Assembly (NCBI RefSeq): GCF_022539665.2
Contig: NW_026712534.1
Span: 1 to 64,000, forward strand
Direction: 5' to 3'
Source: Daphnia carinata
Taxonomy: Eukaryota; Arthropoda; Branchiopoda; Diplostraca; Daphniidae
DNA length: 64,000 nucleotides
Within the stretch, counting starts at the first letter, position 1. Each line of letters opens with the position of its first letter. Below, piece after piece: positions 22,563 to 34,063 of this stretch. The position numbers and the translations under genes are program-made. Below the pieces are notes generated by a model. That model had not been told where the DNA came from and did not search any database. It was given only the letters and a program-made list of their open reading frames with translations.

Positions 22563-23499
22563 TTATTCACCATCCTACTTACGCGAAATTAGGAAAATTT
22601 GTTAAAATTGAATTGCCAACATTTCCGCTACCCCCTGAATTTTTTTCAAAGATGCAATATCATTTTTTTAGAATTTATTACCATTTCTATTTCGCCGTGA
22701 ATTTCGACCGAATCGGGGTGACTTTGTACGGACACCTGTACCACTTTGGACGGGGTCAAAAGAGGTAGATTGTGTTGAATGAAAATTTTAATTTTTTGTC
22801 TACTTTTTGCTACTAAGTTAGTGAACAATTTTAATGTAATTTTAATTGATGTTAATTTTAAGATGTTATGTGAAATAAAATACTTTTGTTATACCGGAAA
22901 AATTTCATTTTACTGATAAGGAAGACATAGGGGGAGGTGGAGCAAACATAGAATCGATAATTTGGTAATATCAAATTTCACGTCGATTTCCCAAATTTGT
23001 GTTTGTCATGATATATTGTAAATGTTTCCTTAAATTTCTAAAATTTCAAATTTTCGCGCTTAGACTTGGCCCATCCCATGCACGCCAATTTGGTGTCCAA
23101 CATCACCCCTGCCGTTTGTACAACTTGGCCCCCAAAAACAATTTTCGCAGAATAAATCATTGTGCTTAAAGTTGAATAAGGAAAATTATTTTGCTTTTAA
23201 AATATTATTTAGAAATCTCTAATCTACTTACTTCTAATATCTATTAACGTATAATTATAAAATAACATTTAAAAAATCATTGATTAAGCACGAAGAAAAA
23301 TACAGACTTTTTCGTATTTTTATTATTTGTTAAGCAATTCAATAAATAATACAGACACGGCAATCAAACTTTTACATCATGTATAAAAACCTATTTTGAA
23401 CATATTTTGTAATTATTATATTTTTATTATGATAACTTGTATTTTTCGCGGCACTGTACAACTTGGTACAGTGTCCAAGATGGGTCCGGTCTCCCCTAC

Positions 23500-23960
23500 G
23501 AAAAGTTGGCCAGCGCCTTTAACGAATTAAAGTGCTGCTACTCTATTACTCATGCAAACAAGCTTGCCGGGCGAAGCCAATTAGAATAGAACGTGAATGG
23601 AAGAATCAAATTCGCGACAATGAACAACACCGTGTACGGGTTTGCCATTCAATTCAGTTGAAGTACCACACGATATAAACGACGTTACATGTTTTAGGAT
23701 TTTTACGTGCCAAAAAGATAAGAATATTCGGCTGACAGAACAGTGATGGGAAAAATAAAAAATGAATATCAGTCACATTTCGCTAAACGGTGGACATAAA
23801 TTCAAGTTGCATATCTGCAAAGTTGAATTTAATTTCGTTTTTAGGGAAAGCGAATTTAGTTCAAGACGACGCGTCCAGGTGGTTGAGTTACCCAGGATGG
23901 ATTATTCCGATATTGAGGATTGAGAGGCATATATCTCTGTTCGACGAATGGAGTGGCCTC
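23500..23960. other. Non-coding spacer
   Basis: No gene or repeat recognised. Confidence 0.35.
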
Positions 23961-24685
23961 TTTGACCGGTGGGGGGGGGACGTTTCCATTTCAGCATAGT
24001 AACCCCCCATATATGGTATGTTAGGTCCTTGGGCAGTCCTTCGCCCGTTCGTCAGTGAAGACATGGGGCCAGGCCAAGCAAGTCTTGAGAGTGGTATTCC
24101 ATCGCCTGCTGGGCAACCATGCTCAGCCACATTTTGCGGTCGTTCACGATAATTGGACGCGTCACGAACCCAATGGCCGGTAGGTTCATACGGTGAGGCT
24201 TCAGTGTTCAGGTCTATAAGATCGTCGCCGTCTTTCACTACGAATACCTCTTGCAACGTTGTCTGTGGTGCATATTCGCAGACACGAGCTTCAGCTGTAT
24301 GCTCTTGCGGCGGAGATGGCGCGTACGAAACGGGCGGCCAGCAAGGCGGCGGAGGTACAAAATTTGGTGGTGGCGCTTGTGGCAGAGGTGGTACGTACGA
24401 GACAGGCGGCCATTAAGGCGGTGGAGGTACAAAGGCTAGAGGTGGAGTTCGGTTCCAATAAGCGTCGATGCCTGAGTTACCGCCTCCTTGCGGCATTGGG
24501 CCGTAACGGACATAAGAGGCCGATTTGCCTTCGGATTCCACCTCATCGGGCATATCGATGATACAATGCTTGCTTACCTGAATTTTGGGACGGCCTGATG
24601 GTGGAGGTATTGGAACGCAGAGGGTCTTACCATAGGGTGGTAGAGGCGGTGAAGACTTAAGCCGAGAAGTGGTACGCGAAAACAC
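23960..24685 (-). pseudogene. Proline-rich gene relic
   Basis: The minus strand reads from an ATG at 24685 (MFSRTTSRL) through a Pro-rich protein with repeated units FVPPPP and WPPVSY(V/A)P, into an acidic segment (EVFVVKDGDDLIDL) near 24230. One TAA at 24412-24414 interrupts the otherwise single frame, which then stays open to about 23970. A donor-like CAG|GTAAGC lies near 24572, so some of the reading may be intronic. The repeats suggest an extracellular, cuticle or mucin-like protein. Family not recognised. Confidence 0.4.
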
Positions 24686-27208
24686 TGGGGAAAACTAGAG
24701 AACTATGCAAGAAGAAACCGACATGATGAAGAACAGCTACAGTATGTACACACATTATTTCTCGTGCATTTGTGTTATTTTATGTGGGTACAAAATTGAT
24801 TCTCTCGTGCCACCCGTAATTTGTTTTTCCGCTCTACGCGTTACAATTAGCGCCATAGAAATAGAATTAACAAGTTCACGTAAATGCACGTCCCCCTTTT
24901 AAAAATTTGCAATTGTTTTAAAAACTTACATTTTGTGGTTATAAATTAGGATGAAAGATGGCGTCCTTGTATTTTGTCGTCTGCTTGAAGTCCGTGTAAC
25001 TTGTGAAACCTATCGCAAGCGGTTTGCTATTATTTGTTAATTGTGTTACATCCAATGGAAGGTTCGACATAAACCAATAGTGTGCCATTTACTTTTTAAC
25101 CTTTTTCATTCTTTTGGTTTTTATTTCATTCATATTTCTACTGAGCCTACGCGTCGCATTTCTTCTGGCTTTTTACCGAACATCGGCCCCAATTGTTAGC
25201 CAAAGCGTAAATTATTACGAAAACACATTGGCTGACCGGTCTTCTTTCAAGTTACGCGATTTCAATATTTTTTTTATCAAACTAATAGCGAATCACCAAA
25301 TGAAACGTTGAAACACGTTACCCAGTTCCACGCTTTGAAACGTAAGAGCGTGGCTTATTACGCTTACAAAGCAACTTATCGCTTTACAGTAGGGATGTCG
25401 ACTATCGATATATCATATCGGAAAACACGGCTGAAACCGATATGATATATCACATCGGAAAATCCGATATGTAAATATGATACCGATATTTCGCCATGCC
25501 ATCTGCCAGTAAAAATAACAACCAAGCACGGATTTCCCACATAATTTAACAAAAGATTTTTTTTAAAACTCATGAGGAATATATTCCTCTACCTGGAAAA
25601 GAAGTTGAGGAATACGTTAAAAGCACACTTCACTTTCACTACTTTACAGTAGAAATTTGAATGCTACTATGAGAAAATAATCAAGTGGGTTATGAAACTC
25701 TTACATCTGTTGTTTTTTTTCCAGTTTGGAATTAGAAGGAAAGGAATCAAACGTCCATTAATCTCATTTATGATTGAAAAGAGTTCTATTTTGGTAGAAG
25801 GATAGTTTTTTTCAGTACAGCCCAACCAGAATGGCAAAGGCATCGAATGAAGATTCTCATAGATTTGAAGAAATGGTAAATGAAGAAAAGATTACCCTAG
25901 TGCAATAGCCCAGCACCAAATGAAAATTAATTTAACCTTTCCTTATCCATTGCAGGAGCGTACAGGCCACAGATCCTCAAATTTGCTGGGTTTTATATGA
26001 TCACTCTTTCACCACAGCACATATGGTAAACTTAAAATAATAAGTAAATAAATTCAGTGGCAGATTGTTTGTGGAAAGATTAATGAGGAGTGTTTATTTA
26101 AAAGAATACCTTATCAACTACTAAGACAAACATCTAGACCAGAGCAGACATTGAAAGCTTAACACTGTATGTCTCCATCATAATAGACATATATCGATTT
26201 CTTAATATGACAATTCTTTTGTTAATAGAACTTAATGTCTGCAAGAAAGTATGATGTTAAATTCGAAGCCACATGCATACAAAATATGTTGCAAAATTAT
26301 GTAAAGTGAATGTATTCTAACTTGCTAAATAATTTGTATTTACATTCAGGTATAGCAATTCTAATCTAAAGTAAAAAATTACAAGATGACCTCTGGTAGT
26401 GGTGACACTCGTGTAGAAACAACACACCTAAAGTATGCTACAGTTACCTACTTCTTAAAATCAAGTAGTACAAAATAATTTTCAGTTCTTCATTCAATGC
26501 AGTCGGACAGGCACTTGGAGTTAATGCATCATCAGCTACTAACAAAAATGGCCTGACCAACCGTCGAAGTAAATAAAACCTTTTGGTAACGGAGTGTGAT
26601 TAAAGTTATTATTAGTTTTGTCAACATTAGATTTAGAACTAATGTTTTACGAAGTTGATATACTCGTAGTTTCTTCAACAAAATAAGGCAACGAATCAAA
26701 ACGTCAAAAACCAATTTACCCGATATGCGAAGCGTCCCCCGACGGAACTCACTACGTAAAAGCAGCCAGAAATGTGTCTGCTTTTAAAGCTTGCCTAAAG
26801 TTTACATTATACAATAGTTATAGATTACAAAAATTTTACAAATGAGATATTTACGCTAAGTTACTGCGATAAACAGTACGGAAGGAAACAAGGCTTTACA
26901 CGAAAGAACTTGAGCTCCGCATGTTGTGCCCTATAAATGAAGTTTCTGCTGTTTAATACGCCATCGCCGCAGTAATATACGTAGCTGAAATTGTTTTCAG
27001 GCATTACTACTGCTAAACTTTTTGTCGATTTAGTACTGAACTGCAGCATAGACGAGAAATTCACAAGACGCATATCATGGCAGCATACACGTTTTAACCT
27101 CTCATCGTTAATCGTGAAAATTTTCTCGTGTTGGAAAGGTTGTTGTGGCAGTCTCGTTCGAACCGCCGCACACCTTAGAGGTAGCTCTCTGAAAACTCGC
27201 GCCGGTAA
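24686..27208. other. AT-rich stretch without a supported gene
   Basis: Only short shadow-like open frames. Contains a palindromic CGATAT repeat at 25400-25500. The last 100 bases may be 5' UTR of the following retrotransposon. Confidence 0.45.
25406..25452. repeat. CGATATATCATATCGG palindromic repeat
   Basis: CGATATATCATATCGG (25406-25421) pairs with CCGATATGATATATCA (25437-25452) at 15 of 16 positions. Further diverged units (ATCCGATATG, TACCGATATTT) continue to about 25495. This looks like the subterminal part of a short DNA transposon. Confidence 0.55.
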
Positions 27209-28431
27209 ATGAATACCTTTGTCATGAACGCAGACGCGCTAGAAATGGACTTAAGTCCTCCATTCGAGCCCACACCATTGAAGCGTCCAAGAAATTTCTC
27301 ATCTTCACCCATCGACAGCCACCTTTCCACAGATCATCGGCCATCTCCTTCTCCATTACCTGTCATCATATCCTCATCCGAACACAAGTGCTTCAAACTA
27401 CTATCCATCAAAGATCGTAAGTCACTGATGTCTGCCCTGACTGCCTCATTCCCGACAGCCTCACATCGTGTCACCGCGAGCGGAGATTTACTAGTCGTTC
27501 CCCCGGATGAGGCGACAAGGAACTCACTCCTTGCCTTAAAAAAATTAAGTTCCATCTGCGTCCAGACATCACGTACAAGACGGGAAATGGAGCCGAGGAA
27601 AATTATCTTCGGTGTTTCAGTTGACGATTCAGAAGAGGAAATAGTGGCAGAGCTAGCGTCGTACGGAGCGATCAAGGCTCTAGATTACAGAAGAAGGTTG
27701 GCGACACTCTCATCGCTACTGAAACTATCATCCTCACTTTCAACTGCCCACCCCCAGCAAAGGTTTTGATAGCCAATCAATCGTTCACTACTCATGAGCT
27801 CCGACAACGCCCACTACTCTGCAACCTTTGTTGTCTCTTAGGTCACTCTGCCCGAAACTGCCGCCAAAAGCCACACTGCAAAAATTGTGCCACACCGCAC
27901 GCGCCTATTCCGTTATGCTCAGCCCCAGCTCTATGCCGCAACTGCGGAAGCAAGTACCACCAGGCAGACGATAAGAACTGCCTCACCTATCGGGAAAAAG
28001 CTCACATCCTAAACCTAGCCCATTCTCAAAATATTTCATTCCACGAAGCTCTAAAGTTACGACCATGCTCATCAAATGATACACCGGTTAGCAAAGCCTT
28101 CCTCAAACCTTCTACTCTCTCTACAAAGTCGGCCGCTCGCGTGCATTTAGGGAATAGCTACCCATCCCCTCAAAACGAAGCCATAGAATCCAAGATCACT
28201 AGCTTAACCCAGGAGTTAGAAAAACTCCATTCAGAAATCTCGGGGATCAAAAGAAAACTCCACAGCTGCACTCCAATTTCTGTTGCTCTCAAGATCCAAG
28301 AAAACTGTAACGCGAATACCAAACTCCTAACATCCTTGAAATCGTCCATCGAAACGTTAGCTCCAACGATTGCGAGATTAGCTCCGCGCCTTCCACTGAT
28401 CGAAGAAATGTGCAACTACATAGTGCAATAA
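27209..28431 (+). pseudogene. ORF1 (gag-like) of the non-LTR element
   Basis: An ATG at 27209 opens a Ser/Pro-rich N-terminus followed by an RNA-binding-type segment (KIIFGVSVDDSEEEIVAEL). The frame shifts near 27690-27760, then three Cys-rich knuckles follow: CNLCCLLGHSARNC, CKNCATPHAP and CRNCGSKYHQADDKNC at about 27818-27975. After that come a coiled-coil-like segment and a TAA at 28431. Expected to coat the element's RNA. One frameshift. Confidence 0.7.
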
Positions 28432-28679
28432 TCGAATCCCAGTCACGTCTGACGCGACTGGGAGATTACCATACGCAACAATACTGACAACGGTCAGGTT
28501 AATTTCTTAATCTAGTATTCTGGTCAGCATTTGGTGCGTGGTACACAAATAAGGTTTGTTAGGATCCGCCAGCCGGTCACGTCGGCTGCACGGATATGAT
28601 AACAATGGTAGAAAGTTAAGAAGGATGAGGGCGTGAGGATACTTACATGGAGGCCATGGCTCTGGCGGGTCGGAGATGT

Positions 28680-28800
28680 TACGGCGCGGCGTCGGGGAGA
28701 ACGGAAGGCGGCGTCGGAAAGCACGGCGGTGGCGTCGGAAGCACGGCAGCGGCGTCAGGAAGAACGGAGGGCGGCGTCGGACAGAGTGGGAGCAGCGCCT
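28680..28800. repeat. Degenerate GC-rich CGGCGTCGG repeats
   Basis: Repeated GGCGGCGTCGG(A/G) units with GAACGG or GCACGG spacers, several copies in about 120 bases. Both strands stay open only because of the repeat. Confidence 0.5.
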
Positions 28801-29050
28801 CGGCCGGTGCTCGTAGCGGTAGATTAAGGAACACGGTAGATGTGTGTTGGGTCACAGTGTATTCACTCTCACAGTCAGGGTTACGCGACACAAGATAACT
28901 AATACACTCTAACACAAGGCAAGCTACATACTCGAACGTGGCTAAAACGCTGCTACACTACTACACGACTACACGGATGGCAAGACGCGAGAAGACTAAA
29001 AAAAGGCACAGCTCAGGCGTGGGTTTTATACCACGCTTTGGCTTGGTGAT

Positions 29051-29149
29051 GCTAAAGTTAGCGTGGGTGCGCTAAAGTTAGCGTGGGGACGCTAAAGTTA
29101 GCGTGGGGACGCTAAAGTTAGCGTGGGGACGCTAAAGTTAGCGTGGGGT
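29051..29149. repeat. Five tandem copies of a 20-bp unit
   Basis: GCTAAAGTTAGCGTGGGGAC repeated five times (29051-29070, 29071-29090, 29091-29110, 29111-29130, 29131-29149). The first copy ends GTGC and the last loses its end. Each unit contains the palindromic GCTAA...TTAGC. On the minus strand it lies just upstream of the TATA-like site, so it could act as an upstream array. Confidence 0.85.
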
Positions 29150-29427
29150 AATAAATCAGAAAAAGAGTGTCAAGAGGGGAAGCGAGGTCAACTGATAAGG
29201 TTGGTGTCGTTGACACCTCGGTCAAACGGGAAAAGGTAATAAAAGGGAAATTCGAGTAAAAGGAGGTCAATGAGGGTAAAAAAAAGCAACATGAACAATA
29301 TACGAAATACTTAACTAACTTATTTTTAACTTTAAGTCCTTACAATAGCAGAAAAACAAGCTCTCCTCACCGACCACGTAATCGTGCAGATTCCAACTGA
29401 CTCTAACACTCAACTTCGACGCACCCG

Positions 29428-32383
29428 ATGTGTGTTAGTCCAGCAATCATCCAATGGAATGCCAACGGTTTAAAAGGTACACAAAAACTTATTTCATTAT
29501 CTCAACATCTGGCGAGTCTCAACGCAAAAGTTGTTCCTCTCAATGAAACTCATTGGAATGGGTCTGTTGCTGCTCACATGATCGGAAAACTCTCTTCATA
29601 CAATCTAGTATACCAAAATCGACCTGACGGCTACGGCGGAGTAGCTATCATCCTCAAAAAACACATCCACTACTCACATCTTCCAGCTGTAACTGTAAAT
29701 CGGAATATCCAAGTTTTAGGCATTAAAATACATAACTTACTCGCAAGTGAAGTGTCCATCCTTTCAGTTTACTTTCCCAACGGCAACAATTACAACACAG
29801 AATATGTTACATCTATTCTCAATTCATGTTCTGGACCAGCTATCGTGGGTGGTGACTTCAATGCTCACCAACGTCTCTGGTCGTCCACTCACGAGGACAA
29901 CCAAGGAGGCAGAGTGATCCTAGAGTTCCTACACGAAAACACAAACTAGGTATTAGCTACTCCAAAAAACCTAATTACCAGAAGATGCGCCAGGTCCAGC
30001 CGCGGATCCACGATTGACCTCACTTTTGTAACCACTGATCTGGGTTTCCCGGAGAACATCGCGACTGGTCCATATTGGAACAGTGACCATCTTCCCATAT
30101 TCATCTCACTGTTGTGTCACACCCCAACAGCGCCCCTTAGCAAAGCCTGGACCTTTAGGGCTGGAAAATGGAGTTCATGGAACGAAGCCATCAACAGTTC
30201 GCTGACTGCAAGCAACTTCACTAACATTGACAACTCGTCCACGGCCTAAAAAACATTCAAATCCATATTGATTAATGAAAGCTTGAAGTTATTCTCACCA
30301 CGGTCCCAAAATGTCCAAAAACAAGAGAAGCTAAGGCCTTGGTGGACTGCAGACTGCAGTAAAATCGTTGCTAAAAGTCGCCTGGCGTGCAGAATTGGCT
30401 GCTAACACCGTCGGCTCAAATGTAAAGCATCTTTCCGTGTGGGAAGACTGACTTTACGGAATTAAGACAATAAAAATATACTGAACTCAGAGGCGTTTTA
30501 CCCACAATGATGAATATATTTTCCTAAGCTAGGTATTAGAATACAAGGGGAATTTGAATAAAGAATATAAGAATCGTCTTGCGATACAATAGGGAAACTA
30601 GAAGTGAAGGGAGATAATTGTAATATAAGCTTACCGTGGTAGCACGAGTTGAACACGAGAACAAAACAAGTGTAAGACAAAAAATGTAACACAATTCGGC
30701 GGTCAATTAAGGGAGGCTCCACATGATTTGAAACCGACTGTTGAAGTCGTACACACGTCGGAGACTGACTTTCTTCAGATTCCGGGTTCATCAGGAAACT
30801 TTGCATATTGGCAAATTGGTGAGTTGCTGTGCGAGTATTTGCCACCAATCAAAGATGTTTAAAATGGCGTGATAATGGTGTGATGATGGGTCGCCCGTGC
30901 CGCCAATCAAAATGTTTTATAAGCGGCGTGATGCTGATGACACATGGATGCGTCATCTAGCTAGCAGGTGTTCATCTAGGTCACCTGCGCTGCGTATGTT
31001 GTGGTGCAATTAATATGTTCACCCTTGATGATTAATAAAGATGTGAAGAAGAAGTATATGTTGAAGATGTCTATTTGGCTTTGTTACACAAACAATACCT
31101 CAACAAGATTGAAGCCCTGCTTAAGAGAACATTACCCAACGCAAGAAATCAGTCCTGGGAGAACCTAGTGGAAGACATCAATAAAACGACCAATATGAAA
31201 AAAGTCTGGAACTTTACCAAAAGCTTGCTTGGCGCAAGAAAAATACAATTTCAATAAATGGTCCAACATTCCAGCCCCTCCAACGGTTCCACTGTCCGAT
31301 AAACACAAGGCTCTAGCGGATAGCTTCATAAGCCACTTCACCGGTCACATCTCCAACTCCAATACTCAAAGCGACGCAACCTCAAAGGGCCTCCTGAAGC
31401 AAGTCAAAATCGCCATTAAAGATATTAGAAATCCTCTAAATGAAGCAATAACATTTGACGAACTTACCTCTGCTCTTGAAGTGTCTAAGAGCAATGCCAC
31501 AGGCCCCGACCTTATCCACAACAAAATCATTTCCAATCTGAACGCCCCAAATAGAAGCCACCTTCTTCACCTTTTCACCATCTTGCTAGCCAACGGGTAC
31601 TGCCCAGTCGATTGGAAAACGTCAAACATTATCCCCCTTCTTAAAAAGTGGAAAGATTGCAAGGACCTGGACTCCTACATGCCAATCTCTCTTACCTCCT
31701 GCTTTGGAAAACGATTTGAAAGAATTTTGAAGAATAGACTTGCCTGGCACCTCGATCACTACAACATACTCCCATCTAGCCAAGCAGGATTTCGCAAGGT
31801 TGTTCTCTACTGGATTCCCAGTCACGTAGGTATCCCAGAAAACGAACTTGTGGACCGTCTGGCAAACGATGCAAGAACGGACCCCAGCTGTAAAAAAATC
31901 GACTACGCCGACCCGTCTAAACTCGCATCAAATGTATTCCGCAGAGCTTGGTCCAAACTGATGACTTCATACCTGGAGAGTCACCATGGTTTCTTTGATT
32001 ACCACCCCAGGAACTCGCTTTCTCCTGAGCCTTGGATGGTGCATCCTGACAGACTTAAAAACAGCATTCTCCACAAACTCCGCTCGAACCGGCTACGTTT
32101 AAACGCTCGTGTCTCGAAATTTGATCCCTCTGTATCCCCAAACTGTAGCTATGGATGTCCTGTACAGGGAACTCCCTCCCATCTTTTAATAGAATGTCCC
32201 TACGTCGCTGCCGAAAGAGAGGAGCTAAAAAGCTTCCTATCGGAGCTCAAACTGCAGCTGAACCTGTCCACTCTTCTTCATCCACCGCAAAACTGTGACA
32301 ACCACGCCAAACTCAAGATCAGGGATCTGGTGTTAAATTTCTTCTGGAAATCAGGAATTCAGGAACTTCACAAACGCTGCTGA
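29428..32383 (+). pseudogene. ORF2 (endonuclease, RT, RNase H end) of the non-LTR element
   Basis: Starts at an ATG (29428). The endonuclease motifs IIQWNANGL, NETHWNG and VGGDFNAHQRLW are in order up to 29940. An in-frame TAG at 29947-29949 and a TAA near 30247 interrupt it, although the reading continues past both (TGPYWNSDHLPIFISL). An insert occupies about 30470-31070. RT resumes near 31229 with VSKSNATGPDLIHN, PISLTSCFGK and LPSSQAGFRK. It then jumps at about 31798 directly to the C-terminal end of RNase H, so the RT palm and most of RNase H are deleted. A Cys/His end (CSYGCPVQGTPSHLLIECP) closes the protein at 32383. Confidence 0.75.
30470..31070. mobile_element. About 600-bp non-coding insertion in ORF2
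   Basis: ORF2 coding sequence is lost after about 30470 and regained at about 31075. The interval has TTTTATAAG near 30914, AATAAAG near 31034 and no gene, which together resemble a solo LTR. Ends and target duplication could not be fixed by eye. Confidence 0.35.
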
Positions 32384-32730
32384 ACCAAGTCAAAGTCCCC
32401 TCATCTACTCAAGTAATTTTCCGGTGCTAATTTTGGTCTCCTAGGACGACCCGTTCCCGATATGGCAACGCCACACGGGAGGCACCTTAAACAACATAAA
32501 AAAAAAGTTGTTGTGGTGTTTACTATTACCGGGTTTGTTGCATTCGAAAGATAAAGGAATGCTCTTTAACTCCAATTATTTATGTCAAATCCGTTCAGGA
32601 TTCTATGAAATAAATCATAGACATAAAATATTGGATCACCCCTAAAATCGCAAGCATGGAGTGTCCCTACCCGCGGTCTAGCCCTAGGATATGGGGGTGG
32701 CAAAAAAAATTCACGATAATATACAATACG

Positions 32731-34063
32731 TCCCATAATTCGAGCAGAACGTGTATAGCATATAAAACACAGACGAGACTTCCACGCTAAATGCTGACTT
32801 CTAAAAGAAGCTGTAGCGCCACTTGTCGATCCCATAGAGGAATGGAACATAAACTATCTCTAAATAAGAAGAGGAGTTCCCGTAATTTTTGTTGGTAGGA
32901 AAGTTTTAAAAAAATTAAAAATCCGTACTCGAAAAAATGGAACGCAGAAATGAGACAGATTTGTTGAGCAACCTGAATCAGAGTCATATGTGCTATTATC
33001 CACTTGATGTAGAAGGTGAAAGATAGACGCGAGAGGTCAACTGCGATGTGATTCTAGTGCGTGAATCAGCATCTCAAACCAGGCAACCCCCTCTTCGCCT
33101 ATTGCAAAACAAGGTGTTAAACATTTTGCCGGCTATAGTAGAATCTTATGTTTACCTGATTGCCATACGCGACGGAAAAATGCAAACAGAAAGTTAAGTG
33201 CAGCATTAGATCCTACTTCAGTTAAGGTAGCGACAATTGTGTGAGGTGACGACGCAGGATTTTTACTCTTCTCTGATGAAATGCTGGCTATTTCTTCATA
33301 CACCCTTGCATGTACAGTCTACAGTTGTAAGAAAACAAGACTAAAAGGAAAGACTACTACCATTTTCTCTGGACATTAGATTTATCCAGTTCGTTTTTAT
33401 TCAGATTTTCAATCCCTCGAGTTCTTGAATCCTCCGCAAGGCGAACTTTCCTCACCTGTTCAATGTATCGACGGGAAAAGGATGAGCTACTTCGTTAAAT
33501 TTTGAAGATTCAAACTGCTTTGTGAAGATCTGATGCAGAGATCCTCTAACTGTGTCTCAAGATTCTTTCTACATTCTATCACATCCCTCAAACCTAAAAA
33601 TAAAAGGTGAGTAATCTTCAACCAACAAATAATAATGTAACAAATGTAAATCAAATCTACCAGCAACCTTGTTCCATGTCCATGTGTTACGAAATTTTAT
33701 AACTAGTTTCTCAGTACATAAAGATCCAATTGAGCTTTGGGACATGCTTTGACATTTTAACTCACATTCCCCATCGCAGCATGCACAAGGGAAATTTCCA
33801 CTTGGACTTCTTATTGATTTGTTATTTGTAGCTTCAACCAACAGATTAATCTGTTCAGATGTCAGTATCCCATTTTTCTCTAGTTTGTTCCAGTTTTCAT
33901 TTAAACACTGCCATTCAAGTAGTAATTGGAGATCAAACTTTATGCCAAGATGATGGCCAGTTTGAAATGGACTTTTTCTTAGTGCTGAAACAATTGCCAA
34001 ACTATCCCTTTGAAAACGCATTTGGCTGGGGTGACAAAAAAGGCGGTATACTCGTTTAGACAC
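32731..34063 (-). pseudogene. HERC2: Probable HERC2 N-terminal relic
   Basis: Several minus-strand exon-like pieces follow the order of the N-terminal part of HERC2, a giant HECT-type ubiquitin ligase: KFDLQLLLEWQCLNENWNKL near 33930, a Leu/Glu helix ending NKNELDKSNVQRKW near 33360, LTEVGSNAALNFLFAFFRR near 33190 and SIPLWDRQVALQLLLEV near 32800, then GSLVCVLYAIHVLLELWD after a TAG. Some pieces have good splice borders (GCAAG|GGTGTATG, CAATCAG|GTAAAC). In-frame stops and missing intervening exons mark it as a pseudogene. The family call is from memory of vertebrate HERC2 and only the last three blocks are persuasive. Confidence 0.5.

Larger units (their letters stand above)
20429..23496. mobile_element. 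3.07-kb element with 27/29 terminal inverted repeats and TA duplication
   Basis: 20426-20454 (GTAGGGGAGACCGGACCC and following) and the reverse complement of 23471-23499 agree at 27 of 29 positions. Both ends are flanked by TA, so the termini proper start GGGGAGACC and the target duplication would be TA, as in Tc1/mariner-like or Stowaway-like elements. No transposase is readable inside; the interior is AT-rich with two inverted ACATCC-rich repeats. Either a non-autonomous element or two separate short copies facing each other. Confidence 0.55.
28431..29342 (-). mobile_element. 912-bp insertion between ORF1 and ORF2, solo-LTR-like
   Basis: CAATA occurs immediately on both sides (28426-28430 and 29343-29347), as expected of a 5-bp target duplication. 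Read on the minus strand the insert has a TATAAAACC promoter-like site near 29030, a GC-rich transcribed-looking region with ATGGCCTCCATG and a GTAAGT donor near 28645, and a hairpin (CCCAGTC...GACTGGG, 28438-28462) at its end. It lacks TG...CA ends, so it is not a canonical LTR. No protein is supported in it. Confidence 0.45.
27209..32509 (+). mobile_element. Non-LTR retrotransposon (I/Jockey-like group with RNase H), broken
   Basis: ORF1 with CCHC knuckles, ORF2 with APE-type endonuclease, partial RT, the end of an RNase H domain and a C-terminal zinc ribbon, then an A-rich end near 32491-32509. Two insertions (28431-29342 and about 30470-31070) and a deletion of most of RT and RNase H make it inactive. 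The RNase H remnant (YWIPSHVGIPENELVDRLA) points to an RNase H-bearing clade such as I, LOA or R1. Confidence 0.75.

Noticed and set aside
28647-28915. Overlapping Arg/Ala-rich and Pro-rich frames on both strands
   Set aside because: They are products of the GC-rich CGGCGTCGG repeat, with no domain and no splice support.
29051-29149. Possible CRISPR-like array
   Set aside because: Units are directly contiguous 20-mers without spacers, in a eukaryotic genome; it is a simple tandem repeat.
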